Origin: Deltaproteobacteria bacterium
GTDB lineage: Bacteria > Myxococcota_A > UBA796 > GCA-2862545
Direction of reading: 5' to 3'
NCBI GenBank assembly: GCA_006226595.1
Contig: SBGP01000077.1
Span: 124,001-188,000, forward strand
Length of the DNA stretch: 64,000 bases
Under the pieces are notes generated by a model. That model ran no database searches. It saw nothing but the letters and a program-made list of their open reading frames with translations, and was not told the origin of the DNA. Below, piece after piece: positions 26,595 through 34,874 of the stretch (its first letter is position 1; every line of letters starts with the position of its first letter). A program made the translations under genes and the position numbers.

Positions 26595-27512
26595 TCAGCC
26601 CTCGGGCGTCATGCAGTGCGCGCCCTGGAGGATCTGCTCGCACAGCTCTCCGAAGCTCACGCCCGTCGCCCCCGCGGCCATCGGCGACAGACTCGTCGCC
26701 GTCATGCCCGGCAGGGTGTTGATCTCGAGGAACACGGGGTCCCCCTCCTCGGGGACGAGGAAGTCGGCGCGCGCGAGACCGCTGCAGCCGACCGCCGCAT
26801 ACGCGACCTCGGCCGCGCGCTGCGCCGCCGCCACCGTGTGCTCGGGCAGCTTCGCGGGCACCTCGTACACCGTCTTGCCCTTCGTGTACTTGGCCTCGTA
26901 GTCGAACCAGCCGTCGACGGGCAGGATGCGCACGACGGGCAGCGCCTTGCCGTCCACCACCGCGACCGTGATCTCGTCGCCCTCGACGAACTCCTCGACC
27001 AGCGCAGCCGCGTCGTACTTCAGTGCCTCGGAGAGCGCGGCGTCGAGCGCTGCTTCGCTGGTGACCACCGTGGTCCCGAAGGAGCTGCCGCCCACCGCGG
27101 GCTTCACCACGCTGGGCACGGGGAGCGCCGGGCGCGGCTGACCGCGGTGCACCTCGACGTGCTCGGCCATGCGCACCCCGAGGCCGGTCACCGCACGCTT
27201 GGTGGCGAGCTTGTCCATGGCCACCGCCGACGACTGTACGCCGGAGCCCGTGTACGGAATGCCCATGACCTCGCACAGACCCTGCACGCAGCCGTCCTCG
27301 CCGAAGCGTCCGTGCAGGGCGATCCACGCGACGTCGACGCCGTGCGCGACGAGCTTTGCGGGCAGGTCGCGCCCCACGTCGATGGCCACCGCGTTCCAGC
27401 CGCGCTCGGTGAGCGCCTCGAGCACCGCCTTGCCGGTCTTCAGCGAGACCGGACGCTCGGCGGACAGGCCGCCCAGAAGAACGCCGACGGTGGTGGTGGC
27501 CTTGTCGAACAT
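26595..27512 (-). CDS. ddl: D-alanine--D-alanine ligase
   Basis: 305 residues. ATP-grasp enzyme that joins two D-Ala for the peptidoglycan stem peptide in the cytoplasm. LLGGLSAERPVSL is the N-terminal substrate loop, VVKPAVGGSSFGTTVV the ATP-binding grasp loop, VDGKALPVVRI and FLEINTLPGMTATSLSP the Mg2+/D-Ala site with the catalytic Glu-Asn pair. Start 27512 has GAGG at five bases. It lies seven bases after murB in the mur operon. Confidence 0.96.
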   Translation of the reverse strand: MFDKATTTVGVLLGGLSAERPVSLKTGKAVLEALTERGWNAVAIDVGRDLPAKLVAHGVDVAWIALHGRFGEDGCVQGLCEVMGIPYTGSGVQSSAVAMDKLATKRAVTGLGVRMAEHVEVHRGQPRPALPVPSVVKPAVGGSSFGTTVVTSEAALDAALSEALKYDAAALVEEFVEGDEITVAVVDGKALPVVRILPVDGWFDYEAKYTKGKTVYEVPAKLPEHTVAAAQRAAEVAYAAVGCSGLARADFLVPEEGDPVFLEINTLPGMTATSLSPMAAGATGVSFGELCEQILQGAHCMTPEG

Positions 27513-27519
27513 GGGGACC

Positions 27520-28332
27520 TCAGCGCTGGCCGAGCCAGCGAATGCGGGGCTCGAGCACGACCCCGGTGTGTTGCTTCACCCGGTCCTTGGCGGACTTGGC
27601 GAGCAGATCGATGTCGGCGGAGCGCGCTCCACCGAGGTTGACGATGAGCTCGGGGGCCCTGGCGGGAATCATCGCCTTGCGAATGCGGACATCGCCGAGG
27701 CCCGAGCGGACCAATCTCCGACGGAGGCGCCCTCCCTTCGGCTCCTTCCAGAAGGAACCGGGAGGAAGGCGGGCGGCCCGGGCTGCCTTCATGGCATCCC
27801 GGACCGCCCCAGACGTGGACGGGGTCAGCGCCAGCGTGGCGCTGAGGATGAGGCGGGAAGCCCTCCCCTTTCGGGCTTCCTCGAGAGACCCCTGACGGAT
27901 CCGTCCGCGATGCACAAAGCGCACCGACTGGACGATGGCCTCCAGGTCCTCCTCCGCGGCAAGCGCCGCGCCGAAGGATCCCGGGACCCCTGCCAATCTC
28001 TCGACACCAGAGAGCCCCGCCCCCCGCGCGGCCTCCAGTAGCGCCGGTACTGGGACCGAAGCCCCCACCGTCCACGCCCCTCCGTGGGTGCGATCGATCT
28101 GTGCGAAATCAGTCCCGAGGCGCAAAAATACGCCCGAGACGCCCCCGTCTCGCACTGCCAACCGCGTCCCGTGACCCAACCAGGTCACGGTGCCCCACTC
28201 CGAAGCCACCTCGATGGCTTCGAGCAGAGCGGATTCACGATGCACCACGAGCAGTGCATCGCACGGACCACCCACACGCATCGCCGTGTGGCGAGCGAGC
28301 GGTTCGTCCCTGAGCAGGACCACGTCGATCAA
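27520..28332 (-). CDS. murB: Divergent UDP-N-acetylenolpyruvoylglucosamine reductase (MurB-like)
   Basis: About 270 residues from TTG 28332, whose TTGA overlaps the murC stop; GTG 28323 is an alternative. FAD-binding features are recognisable: HTAMRVGGPCDALL, TWLGHGTRLAVRDGG, ERLAGVPGSFGAAL, and the C-terminal PPGSFWKEP, ELIVNLGGARSADI, VVLEPRIRWLG with the final Glu. However, the usual GGA...NAGAYG segment is replaced by GAALAAEEDLE and the YRxSxF loop is absent, so about 25 residues of the substrate pocket are lost. It may use altered chemistry or be losing function; the operon position supports a MurB origin. Confidence 0.75.
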   Translation of the reverse strand: MIDVVLLRDEPLARHTAMRVGGPCDALLVVHRESALLEAIEVASEWGTVTWLGHGTRLAVRDGGVSGVFLRLGTDFAQIDRTHGGAWTVGASVPVPALLEAARGAGLSGVERLAGVPGSFGAALAAEEDLEAIVQSVRFVHRGRIRQGSLEEARKGRASRLILSATLALTPSTSGAVRDAMKAARAARLPPGSFWKEPKGGRLRRRLVRSGLGDVRIRKAMIPARAPELIVNLGGARSADIDLLAKSAKDRVKQHTGVVLEPRIRWLGQR

Positions 28333-29711
28333 CGAGAACCCAGCCGCACGGCAAGTTCCTCGCAGACCTGGTTGACGTTTCCAGCTCCCAGCGTGATCAC
28401 GACATCGCCCTCCCGGACGTGCTCGGCGAGCCAGCTCGTGGCCGACTCGAGATCTTCGATGGCGTGCACGCCGCGGTGGCCGCGGTCGTGCATCTCGGAG
28501 GCAATGCGCAGGTGGTCGATGCCCTCGATGGGCTCTTCTCCCGCGCGGTAGATCGGACAGACGAGCACTTCGTCCGCCCGGTTGAACGCGCCGCAGAACC
28601 CGTCCCACAGGTCGCGGACGCGGGTGTAGCGGTGCGGCTGGAACACCGCGATGAGCCGTCGCCCGGGGAAGCCGGACTCGGCCGCCTGCAGGGTGGCCTC
28701 GATCTCGACCGGGTGGTGGCCGTAGTCGTCGACGATGAGCACGCCCCCGACGTCCGCATGCACCGTGAACCGCCGCTGCACGCCGGTGAAGCCGTCGAGC
28801 GAGCCCTTGACCGTCGCAAAGGGCACGTCGAGCTCGAGCGCCGTGGCGATCGCGCCGACCGCGTTGGTCACGTTGTGCACGCCCGGCATGCCCAGGGACA
28901 CGCGCCCGAGCAGCTCCTCGCGGTGGTAGACCGCGAAGCTCGTGTTCAGGCCGTCGCTCTCGAGCTCGGCGGCGCGATAGTCCGCCTGGCGGGACATGCC
29001 GTAGGTCACCACCCGGCGCCGCACCTGCGGGATCAGCCGCTGCACGGTCGGATGGTCCTGGCACAGCACCGAGAAGCCATAGAACGGCACCCGGTTCGCG
29101 AAGGTGAGGAAGGTCTCCTCGAGCGCGGCCTCGCTGCCGTAGTGGTCGAGGTGCTCCGGGTCGATGTTGGTGACCAGTGCGACCGTCGGCGACAGGTACA
29201 GGAAGCTGCCGTCGGACTCGTCGGCCTCGGCGACCATGAACTCGCCCGTTCCGAGGCGGGCATTGGTCCCACCGAGGCTGTCGAGCCGGCCACCGATGAC
29301 GATGGTCGGGTCGAGGCCGCCGGCGCCGAGCACCGCCGCGAGCATCGAGGTGGTCGTCGTCTTGCCGTGGGTGCCAGCCACGGCGATGCCGTACTTGAGC
29401 CGCATCAGCTCCGCGAGCATCTCGGCGCGGCGAATGACCGGCACGAAGCGCCGATGCGCCTCGGAGACCTCGGGGTTCTCCTCGCCCACCGCCGTCGAGC
29501 GCACGACCACGTCGGCCTCGCCGATGTTGTCGGGCCCGTGGCCGATGTGCACCGTCGCACCGAGCTTGCGCAGCCGCTTCACCGCGGCCCCGGCCTTCAG
29601 GTCCGAGCCCGTGACCGTGAACCCGAGGGTGAGCAGCACCTCGGCGATGCCGCTCATACCGATGCCACCGATGCCCACGAAGTGGACGGTCTTTACGCTT
29701 CCGCGGAACAT
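28329..29711 (-). CDS. murC: UDP-N-acetylmuramate--L-alanine ligase
   Basis: 460 residues, normal size. Adds L-Ala to UDP-MurNAc with ATP in the cytoplasm. The N-terminal Rossmann domain begins VHFVGIGGIGMSGIAEVLL (the GIGG motif of MurC), the central ATP loop is VAGTHGKTTTTSML, and the C-terminal domain has VDDYGHHPVEIEATL with DDYGHHP typical of MurC. ATG 29711 overlaps the ftsW stop (TGATG). murG, which usually sits between ftsW and murC, is absent. Confidence 0.97.
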   Translation of the reverse strand: MFRGSVKTVHFVGIGGIGMSGIAEVLLTLGFTVTGSDLKAGAAVKRLRKLGATVHIGHGPDNIGEADVVVRSTAVGEENPEVSEAHRRFVPVIRRAEMLAELMRLKYGIAVAGTHGKTTTTSMLAAVLGAGGLDPTIVIGGRLDSLGGTNARLGTGEFMVAEADESDGSFLYLSPTVALVTNIDPEHLDHYGSEAALEETFLTFANRVPFYGFSVLCQDHPTVQRLIPQVRRRVVTYGMSRQADYRAAELESDGLNTSFAVYHREELLGRVSLGMPGVHNVTNAVGAIATALELDVPFATVKGSLDGFTGVQRRFTVHADVGGVLIVDDYGHHPVEIEATLQAAESGFPGRRLIAVFQPHRYTRVRDLWDGFCGAFNRADEVLVCPIYRAGEEPIEGIDHLRIASEMHDRGHRGVHAIEDLESATSWLAEHVREGDVVITLGAGNVNQVCEELAVRLGSR

Positions 29712-30874
29712 CAGGCGCTTCCTTCGAGGCTCGGCGACTCGGGGGCCTTCTCCATGCTGATGCGCAGGAGGATGGCCACGGCCACGGTGTGCACGAGCGC
29801 CGCGGAGGCGCCGTAGGACATGAACGGCAGCACCAGACCCTTGGCGGGCGCGAGGCCGGCGACCACGCCGAGGTTCACGCAGGCCTGGGCGGCCAGCATG
29901 CCGGTGATGCCAGCGGCGACGAGCTGACCGAAGTGGTCGGGGGCGCGCTCGGAGATGCGCATGCCGCGCCACACGAGCATCACGTAGCCGAGGATGACGA
30001 TGCTCCACCCCACCACACCGAGCTCTTCGGCGACCACCGCGCTGATGAAGTCGGTGTGCGCCTCGGGCAGGAAGCCGGACTGCGCGACGCCCGTACCGAG
30101 ACCACGCCCCGTCCAGCCACCGGACGACATGGCAATCCAGCCCTGGATGACCTGGTAGCCATCACCCGCGGGGTCCGCGAAGGGGTCGAGGAACGAGGTC
30201 AGGCGCCGCATGCGGTACTCCGCACTCATGCCCATCACCGCGAGACCGCCGAGCGCGGCGAGACCGAGGCCCGCGACCCAGTACAGGCGCAGGCCGGCGA
30301 CGATGAGCAGGATGCCGATGAGTCCGGAGAGCACCACGGTGGTGCCGAAGTCGGGCTCGACGAACACGAGCAACAGGATCGGCGCGGAGACGCCGAAGCT
30401 CGGGAGGACCACGCCGACGACGTCGTGCAGACGCCCCTCGTTGCGCGCCAGGTAGTTCGAGAGGATGAGGATGAGCGCGATCTTCGCGAACTCCGAGACC
30501 TGCAGGTTCACGCCGAGCCAGATCCACCGGGTGGCGCCCTTCACGGTCACGCCGAGGGGCGAGAACACCAGCATCAGCCCGATGATGGCGGCGATGTACG
30601 CGGGCAAGGCCGCCTTCGAGAGCATGCGGTACGGCGCGAGCAGCACCGCGGCACCGGCGATGGCGCCCATGGTCAGCGCGCCGACCTGCCGGGTGACGAA
30701 GGTCAGGGAGTCGCCGTACACGAGGTCCGCGAAGGACGAGCTCGCCGACAGGATCATGAGCAGCCCGAACAGTGCGAGGCCGAGGACGGTGCCGAACAGC
30801 TTCCAGTCCCCGGTGAACCCGCGGTGGGCCACCGGCTTCATGCTCGGCGACTGTGGATGGACGACGGTGCTCAC
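29711..30874 (-). CDS. ftsW: Lipid II glycosyltransferase FtsW
   Basis: 387 residues with about ten membrane helices. SEDS-family enzyme that polymerises septal glycan from lipid II together with FtsI. Signature segments: ATRWIWLGVNLQVSEFAKIA, VEPDFGTTVVL, and QSGFLPEAHTDFISAVVAEE; the PEAHTDFI motif is characteristic. GTG 30874 has GGGGAG at six bases and its GTGA overlaps the stop of the small gene upstream, so the two are translationally coupled. Confidence 0.96.
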   Translation of the reverse strand: MSTVVHPQSPSMKPVAHRGFTGDWKLFGTVLGLALFGLLMILSASSSFADLVYGDSLTFVTRQVGALTMGAIAGAAVLLAPYRMLSKAALPAYIAAIIGLMLVFSPLGVTVKGATRWIWLGVNLQVSEFAKIALILILSNYLARNEGRLHDVVGVVLPSFGVSAPILLLVFVEPDFGTTVVLSGLIGILLIVAGLRLYWVAGLGLAALGGLAVMGMSAEYRMRRLTSFLDPFADPAGDGYQVIQGWIAMSSGGWTGRGLGTGVAQSGFLPEAHTDFISAVVAEELGVVGWSIVILGYVMLVWRGMRISERAPDHFGQLVAAGITGMLAAQACVNLGVVAGLAPAKGLVLPFMSYGASAALVHTVAVAILLRISMEKAPESPSLEGSA

Positions 30875-31077
30875 TGGGTGCTCCCCGTGTCGAGGCGCAG
30901 ATCGGTGGTGCGCTCGCTGCGGGCGACGAGGCCGTAGGCCCCCTGGTCGCTCCACGTGAAGGCGCGCGCGGTCTCGGTGTGATCGATACGCGGCTTGCGT
31001 CCCTCGCTGATGCTCACCGGCCAGGCCGTGAACACGGTGCACCAGCGGGTGCCGGCCGTTCCAGGAATGGTCTTCAT
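30871..31077 (-). CDS. Small unknown protein between murD and ftsW (68 aa)
   Basis: MKTIPGTAGTRWCTVFTAWP then VSISEGRKPRIDHTETARAF and TWSDQGAYGLVARSERTTDL. ATG 31077 overlaps the murD stop (ATGA) and its own stop overlaps the ftsW GTG (GTGA), so it is coupled on both sides, which strongly suggests it is expressed. It has no membrane helix or signal peptide; it contains two Trp, one Cys and a basic centre. I know no standard dcw gene with this sequence. Possible roles: a cytoplasmic partner of MurD or FtsW, or simply a coupling peptide. Confidence 0.7.
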   Translation of the reverse strand: MKTIPGTAGTRWCTVFTAWPVSISEGRKPRIDHTETARAFTWSDQGAYGLVARSERTTDLRLDTGSTQ

Positions 31078-32420
31078 GGGAGCTCTCCTGCGAGGGAAGC
31101 GACCAGGCCCCGGAAGACCTCGCCGCGGTGTTCGAAGTTGTCGAAGGCGTCGAAGCTCGCGCAACCGGGCGACAGCAGGACCACGTCACCCGGCTCGGCC
31201 AGGGTCGCGGCGAGACGCACCGCCTCCTCCATCGTGTCGACGGCATGGGCCTCGTGGCCCGCGTCCTTCAGCTCCGCGTGGATGGCAGCCCCGGAGCCGC
31301 CGAAGGTCACGGTCGCGCGCTCCTCGGCGAGCAGCGGCACGAGGTCGGAGAACGCATCGCCCTTGGCCTGGCCACCGAGCAGCACCACCGCCCGCGCGTC
31401 GAGCCCGGAGAGACCGACGCGGGTGGCCTCGACGTTGGTCGCCTTCGAGTCGTTGATGTAGCGCACACCCTCGACCTCGCCGACCACCTCCATGCGGTGG
31501 GCCAGTGGACGCAGGCCGACCAGGGCACGCTGCAGACGGGCGGGGTCCGCCCCGAGCGCGGTGGTGAGCAGCAGGGCCGTGGCGACGTTGTCGAAGTTGT
31601 GCTCGCCGGCGAGGTCGACCCCCGTGAGGTCGTAGTGCTGGTCGATGGCGGGGGCGCTTCCCGCCGGGAGGCGCACGTGTACGTCCCGGCCGTCGCGAAC
31701 CACACCGGGCAGGTCCCCGAGCCATGCCCGTCGACCGCCGCGCATGTGGGCCGTCGCCCGCAGCCGCTCGTCGCCCCGCGGCAGGACCGCCCACCCGTTG
31801 GGCCCGATGCCGGCGAACAGCCGGGTCTTGGCCCGCGCGTAGCCGTCCATGTCCCCGTGGCGGGCGAGGTGGTCGGGGGTCAGGTTGAGGATGACGCCGA
31901 TGTCGGGCTCGAAGCCGGTGCGCCACTCGAGCTGGTAGCTCGACACCTCGAGCACGGCGCTGTCGTAGTCGCTACCGTCGGTGACCCCGTTGGACAGCGG
32001 GTTTCCGAGGTTGCCGCCGACGAAGGGCCGCAGTCCCGCCGCCTCGAGCAGCTGACCGGTGAACCAGGTCACCGTCGACTTGCCGTTGGTACCGGTGATG
32101 GCGACGGTGGGCACGCGCGGCAGCTGGGTGAACGCGAGGGCGAGCTCGCCGATCACGGGCACGCCGGCTTCGTAGGCGGCGAGGATGTCGGGCTGGGTGC
32201 CGGGCACGCCGGGGCTGACGACCACGAGGTCCGCGTCGAGAAGCAGCTGCCGGTCGTGCGGTCCGAGATGCATCTCCACGCCGGGAATCGGCGCGACGAT
32301 GTCCCGCAGGTCGAGGCCAGACACGTAGGCGCCCGCCTCGACGCACATCTTCGCCGCCGCCCTTCCGGACGCCCCGAGACCCATCACGCACACGCGCTTT
32401 CCGACGAGGTCGAAGTTCAC
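31074..32420 (-). CDS. murD: UDP-N-acetylmuramoylalanine--D-glutamate ligase
   Basis: 448 residues. Adds D-Glu to UDP-MurNAc-L-Ala with ATP. GKRVCVMGLGASGRAAAKMC is the N-terminal UDP-binding Rossmann motif; VAITGTNGKSTVTWF the ATP loop; LEVSSYQLEW and NLTPDHLARHG the central-domain motifs; YINDSKATNVEATR and LLSPGCASFDAFDNFEHRGE the C-terminal ones. All catalytic motifs are intact. It follows mraY by four bases and overlaps the small 68-aa gene at its stop. Confidence 0.97.
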   Translation of the reverse strand: MNFDLVGKRVCVMGLGASGRAAAKMCVEAGAYVSGLDLRDIVAPIPGVEMHLGPHDRQLLLDADLVVVSPGVPGTQPDILAAYEAGVPVIGELALAFTQLPRVPTVAITGTNGKSTVTWFTGQLLEAAGLRPFVGGNLGNPLSNGVTDGSDYDSAVLEVSSYQLEWRTGFEPDIGVILNLTPDHLARHGDMDGYARAKTRLFAGIGPNGWAVLPRGDERLRATAHMRGGRRAWLGDLPGVVRDGRDVHVRLPAGSAPAIDQHYDLTGVDLAGEHNFDNVATALLLTTALGADPARLQRALVGLRPLAHRMEVVGEVEGVRYINDSKATNVEATRVGLSGLDARAVVLLGGQAKGDAFSDLVPLLAEERATVTFGGSGAAIHAELKDAGHEAHAVDTMEEAVRLAATLAEPGDVVLLSPGCASFDAFDNFEHRGEVFRGLVASLAGELP

Positions 32421-32424
32421 CGGG

Positions 32425-33534
32425 TCACCGCAGCTTCAGGGTGGAGAGCGCGACGAGGGCCAGCACGATGCTGATGATCCAGAAGCGCACGATGATCTTC
32501 GGCTCGCTCCACCCACGCTTCTCGTAGTGGTGGTGGATGGGCGCCATGAGGAACACCCGCTTGCCGCGGGTCTTGAAGCTCACCACCTGGATGACCACGC
32601 TGGCGGCTTCGAGCACGAAGATGCCGCCCACCAGCGCGAGCAGGATCTCGTGCTTCGTGAGGATGGCGAAGATGCCCAGCGTGCCGCCGAGCGACAGCGA
32701 GCCGACGTCGCCCATGAAGATGGATGCGGGGTAGGCGTTGTACCAGAGGAAGCCCAGGCCAGCGCCGACCAGCGCCATCGCGAGGATGGTGAGCTCGCCC
32801 GAGCCCGCGACGTAGGTGATCTCGAGGTACTCGGCGAAGCGCGCGTTGCCTGCGACGTAGGCAATCACCCCGTAGGTCGCCGCCGAGGTCATCACCGGGC
32901 CGATGGCGAGGCCGTCGAGGCCGTCGGTGAGGTTCACGCCGTTGCTGATCGCGACGAGCATGAACAGGCAGAAGCCGACGTAGAGGATGGAGAGGTCCGG
33001 AGCCCCGACCCACAGCTGGTCGAAGTGAATCGCCGTGTCCTTGAGGAACGGAATCGACAGGACCGGGTCGATGACGTCGGCCCACAGCGCGTAGCCGACC
33101 GCGACCGCGCCGACGGTGAGCTGGCCGACGATCTTCCAGCGACCGGCGAGGCCGTCGGAGGACTGCTCCATCACCTTCTTCCAGTCGTCGACGAAGCCGA
33201 TGGCCGCGTAGCCGACCATCGAGCACAGCAGGATCCACACCTGCGGCACGTCGAGGCGTCCCCACAGCAGCCCGGCCACCGCGACGCCAAAGATCAGCGG
33301 CACGCCGCCCATGGTCGGGGTGCCGACCTTGCCCAGGCGATGGGACTCGGGACCATCCTCGCGGATGATCTGGTTCATCTTCTGCTGCTTCATCCACCGG
33401 ATGAACCCGGGGTACATCCAGTAGGTGATGGTCAGCGCCGTGATCACGCCCCACGCGGTGCGGAACGAGATGTAGCGGAAGACGTTGGCGCCCGGCAGGG
33501 TGTCCGCCATCGGCAACAGGAGGTGGTACAGCAT
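32425..33534 (-). CDS. mraY: Phospho-N-acetylmuramoyl-pentapeptide transferase
   Basis: 369 residues, ten predicted membrane helices. Transfers phospho-MurNAc-pentapeptide to undecaprenyl phosphate to make lipid I at the inner membrane. ESHRLGKVGTPTMGGV, GFVDDWKKV (the Asp-Asp motif), NGVNLTDGLDGLAIG and the MAPIHHHYEKRGWSEPKI loop with its three His are all classic. ATG 33534 overlaps the murF stop (TGATG). Confidence 0.98.
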   Translation of the reverse strand: MLYHLLLPMADTLPGANVFRYISFRTAWGVITALTITYWMYPGFIRWMKQQKMNQIIREDGPESHRLGKVGTPTMGGVPLIFGVAVAGLLWGRLDVPQVWILLCSMVGYAAIGFVDDWKKVMEQSSDGLAGRWKIVGQLTVGAVAVGYALWADVIDPVLSIPFLKDTAIHFDQLWVGAPDLSILYVGFCLFMLVAISNGVNLTDGLDGLAIGPVMTSAATYGVIAYVAGNARFAEYLEITYVAGSGELTILAMALVGAGLGFLWYNAYPASIFMGDVGSLSLGGTLGIFAILTKHEILLALVGGIFVLEAASVVIQVVSFKTRGKRVFLMAPIHHHYEKRGWSEPKIIVRFWIISIVLALVALSTLKLR

Positions 33535-34874
33535 CAGGTCACCTCGTCGCGGAGGGCGTGGAGGACGCGCTCGACCTTGGCGCCGCGGCTGCCCTTGAAC
33601 AGCACGACATCCCCGGCCGTCAGGAAGTCCCGGAGCAGAGGCGCCGCGTCGGTCGCCTCTTCGAAAGCGTGCGCACCCGGCGAGGCAGCAGCACACATGC
33701 GCGGCCCCACGAGTACGAGAAGATCGAGCCCGAGCGAGCCTGCGAGCTCGACGACCTCGCGGTGCATGCGGGCCTCGCCGGCACCGAGCTCGAGCATGTC
33801 GCCGATGACCGCGACGCGGCGGCCCGGGAGCTGCGCGAGCATGCGCAGGGAGGCGCGCATCGACTCGGGGTTGGCGTTGTACGCGTCGTTGATCGCGGTG
33901 ATGTCGCCGGGCAGCTCTTCGCGACGAAGGCGCATGCCCACCGGCTCGTAGGCCGCCAGCGAGTCCGCGGCCCGGCGCAGGTCCAGCCCGAGCCCGAGTG
34001 CGACGGTCAGCGCCGCGGCCGCGTTGCTCGCGAGGTGCACGCCCGGGCTGGGCACGGTGAACTCGAAGAGTGCGCGGTCCACGCGCAGCGCGACGCGAGT
34101 CGACAGGGTCTCGGGCACGATGGACGCGCCCTCGATGACGACGTGGCAGCCCGGGTCCGAGCCGAAGGTCAGCACCCGCGCCCGCGGATGGGTGGGCATG
34201 CCCATGACCCGGCGGTCGTCGAAGTTCTTGATCACGAGATCGCCCGCGCGGGCCGACGCGAACAGCGCGCCCTTCTCGGCGGCGACGCCCTCGAGTCCAC
34301 CGAGCTCCTGCAGGTGCGAGGCCCCCACGTTGAGCACGAGGCGCACGTCCGGCCGACCGATGTCCGCGAGCACCGCGATCTCGCCGTGGGACGAGGTGCC
34401 CATCTCGACGACCGACGCCCCGGCATCCTCGGGAGCGGCGAGCAGCGTCATCGGCACGCCGAGGTGGTTGTTCAGGTTGCCGACGGTCTGGTGCACGTGG
34501 CCGAGCTCGCCCACCGCGAGGGCAATCATCGCGCGGGTCGTCGTCTTGCCGGCGCTTCCGGTGAGCGCAATCACCGGGCCCTTCAGCCGGTCGCGGGCCG
34601 CGCGTCCCAGATCCTGGTAGGCCCGGGTCGTGTCCGCGACGCGCACCTCGCCGCCGGTCCAGCCATCGACCTCCCGCGAGAACACGGCGCCGGTCGCGCC
34701 CGCCGCCGCGGCCTTGTCCGCGAAGGCATGCCCGTCGAACCGCTCCCCGGAGAGGGCGAGGAACCAGCTGCCCTCGACGAGGGTGCGGGTATCGGTGAGC
34801 ACGGGACCCGCCGGTGCATCGCGGAGCAGCTCTCCGCCCGTCGCACGCGCAATCTGCGATGCATCGAAGTTCAT
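33534..34874 (-). CDS. murF: UDP-N-acetylmuramoyl-tripeptide--D-alanyl-D-alanine ligase
   Basis: 446 residues. Adds the D-Ala-D-Ala made by Ddl to the UDP-MurNAc-tripeptide. The ATP loop is ALTGSAGKTTTRAM; VEMGTSSHGEIAVLADI is the MurF-type MGxxxxGEI motif; INDAYNANPESMRASL is the C-terminal signature. Start overlaps murE (ATGA), stop overlaps mraY. Confidence 0.97.
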   Translation of the reverse strand: MNFDASQIARATGGELLRDAPAGPVLTDTRTLVEGSWFLALSGERFDGHAFADKAAAAGATGAVFSREVDGWTGGEVRVADTTRAYQDLGRAARDRLKGPVIALTGSAGKTTTRAMIALAVGELGHVHQTVGNLNNHLGVPMTLLAAPEDAGASVVEMGTSSHGEIAVLADIGRPDVRLVLNVGASHLQELGGLEGVAAEKGALFASARAGDLVIKNFDDRRVMGMPTHPRARVLTFGSDPGCHVVIEGASIVPETLSTRVALRVDRALFEFTVPSPGVHLASNAAAALTVALGLGLDLRRAADSLAAYEPVGMRLRREELPGDITAINDAYNANPESMRASLRMLAQLPGRRVAVIGDMLELGAGEARMHREVVELAGSLGLDLLVLVGPRMCAAASPGAHAFEEATDAAPLLRDFLTAGDVVLFKGSRGAKVERVLHALRDEVT

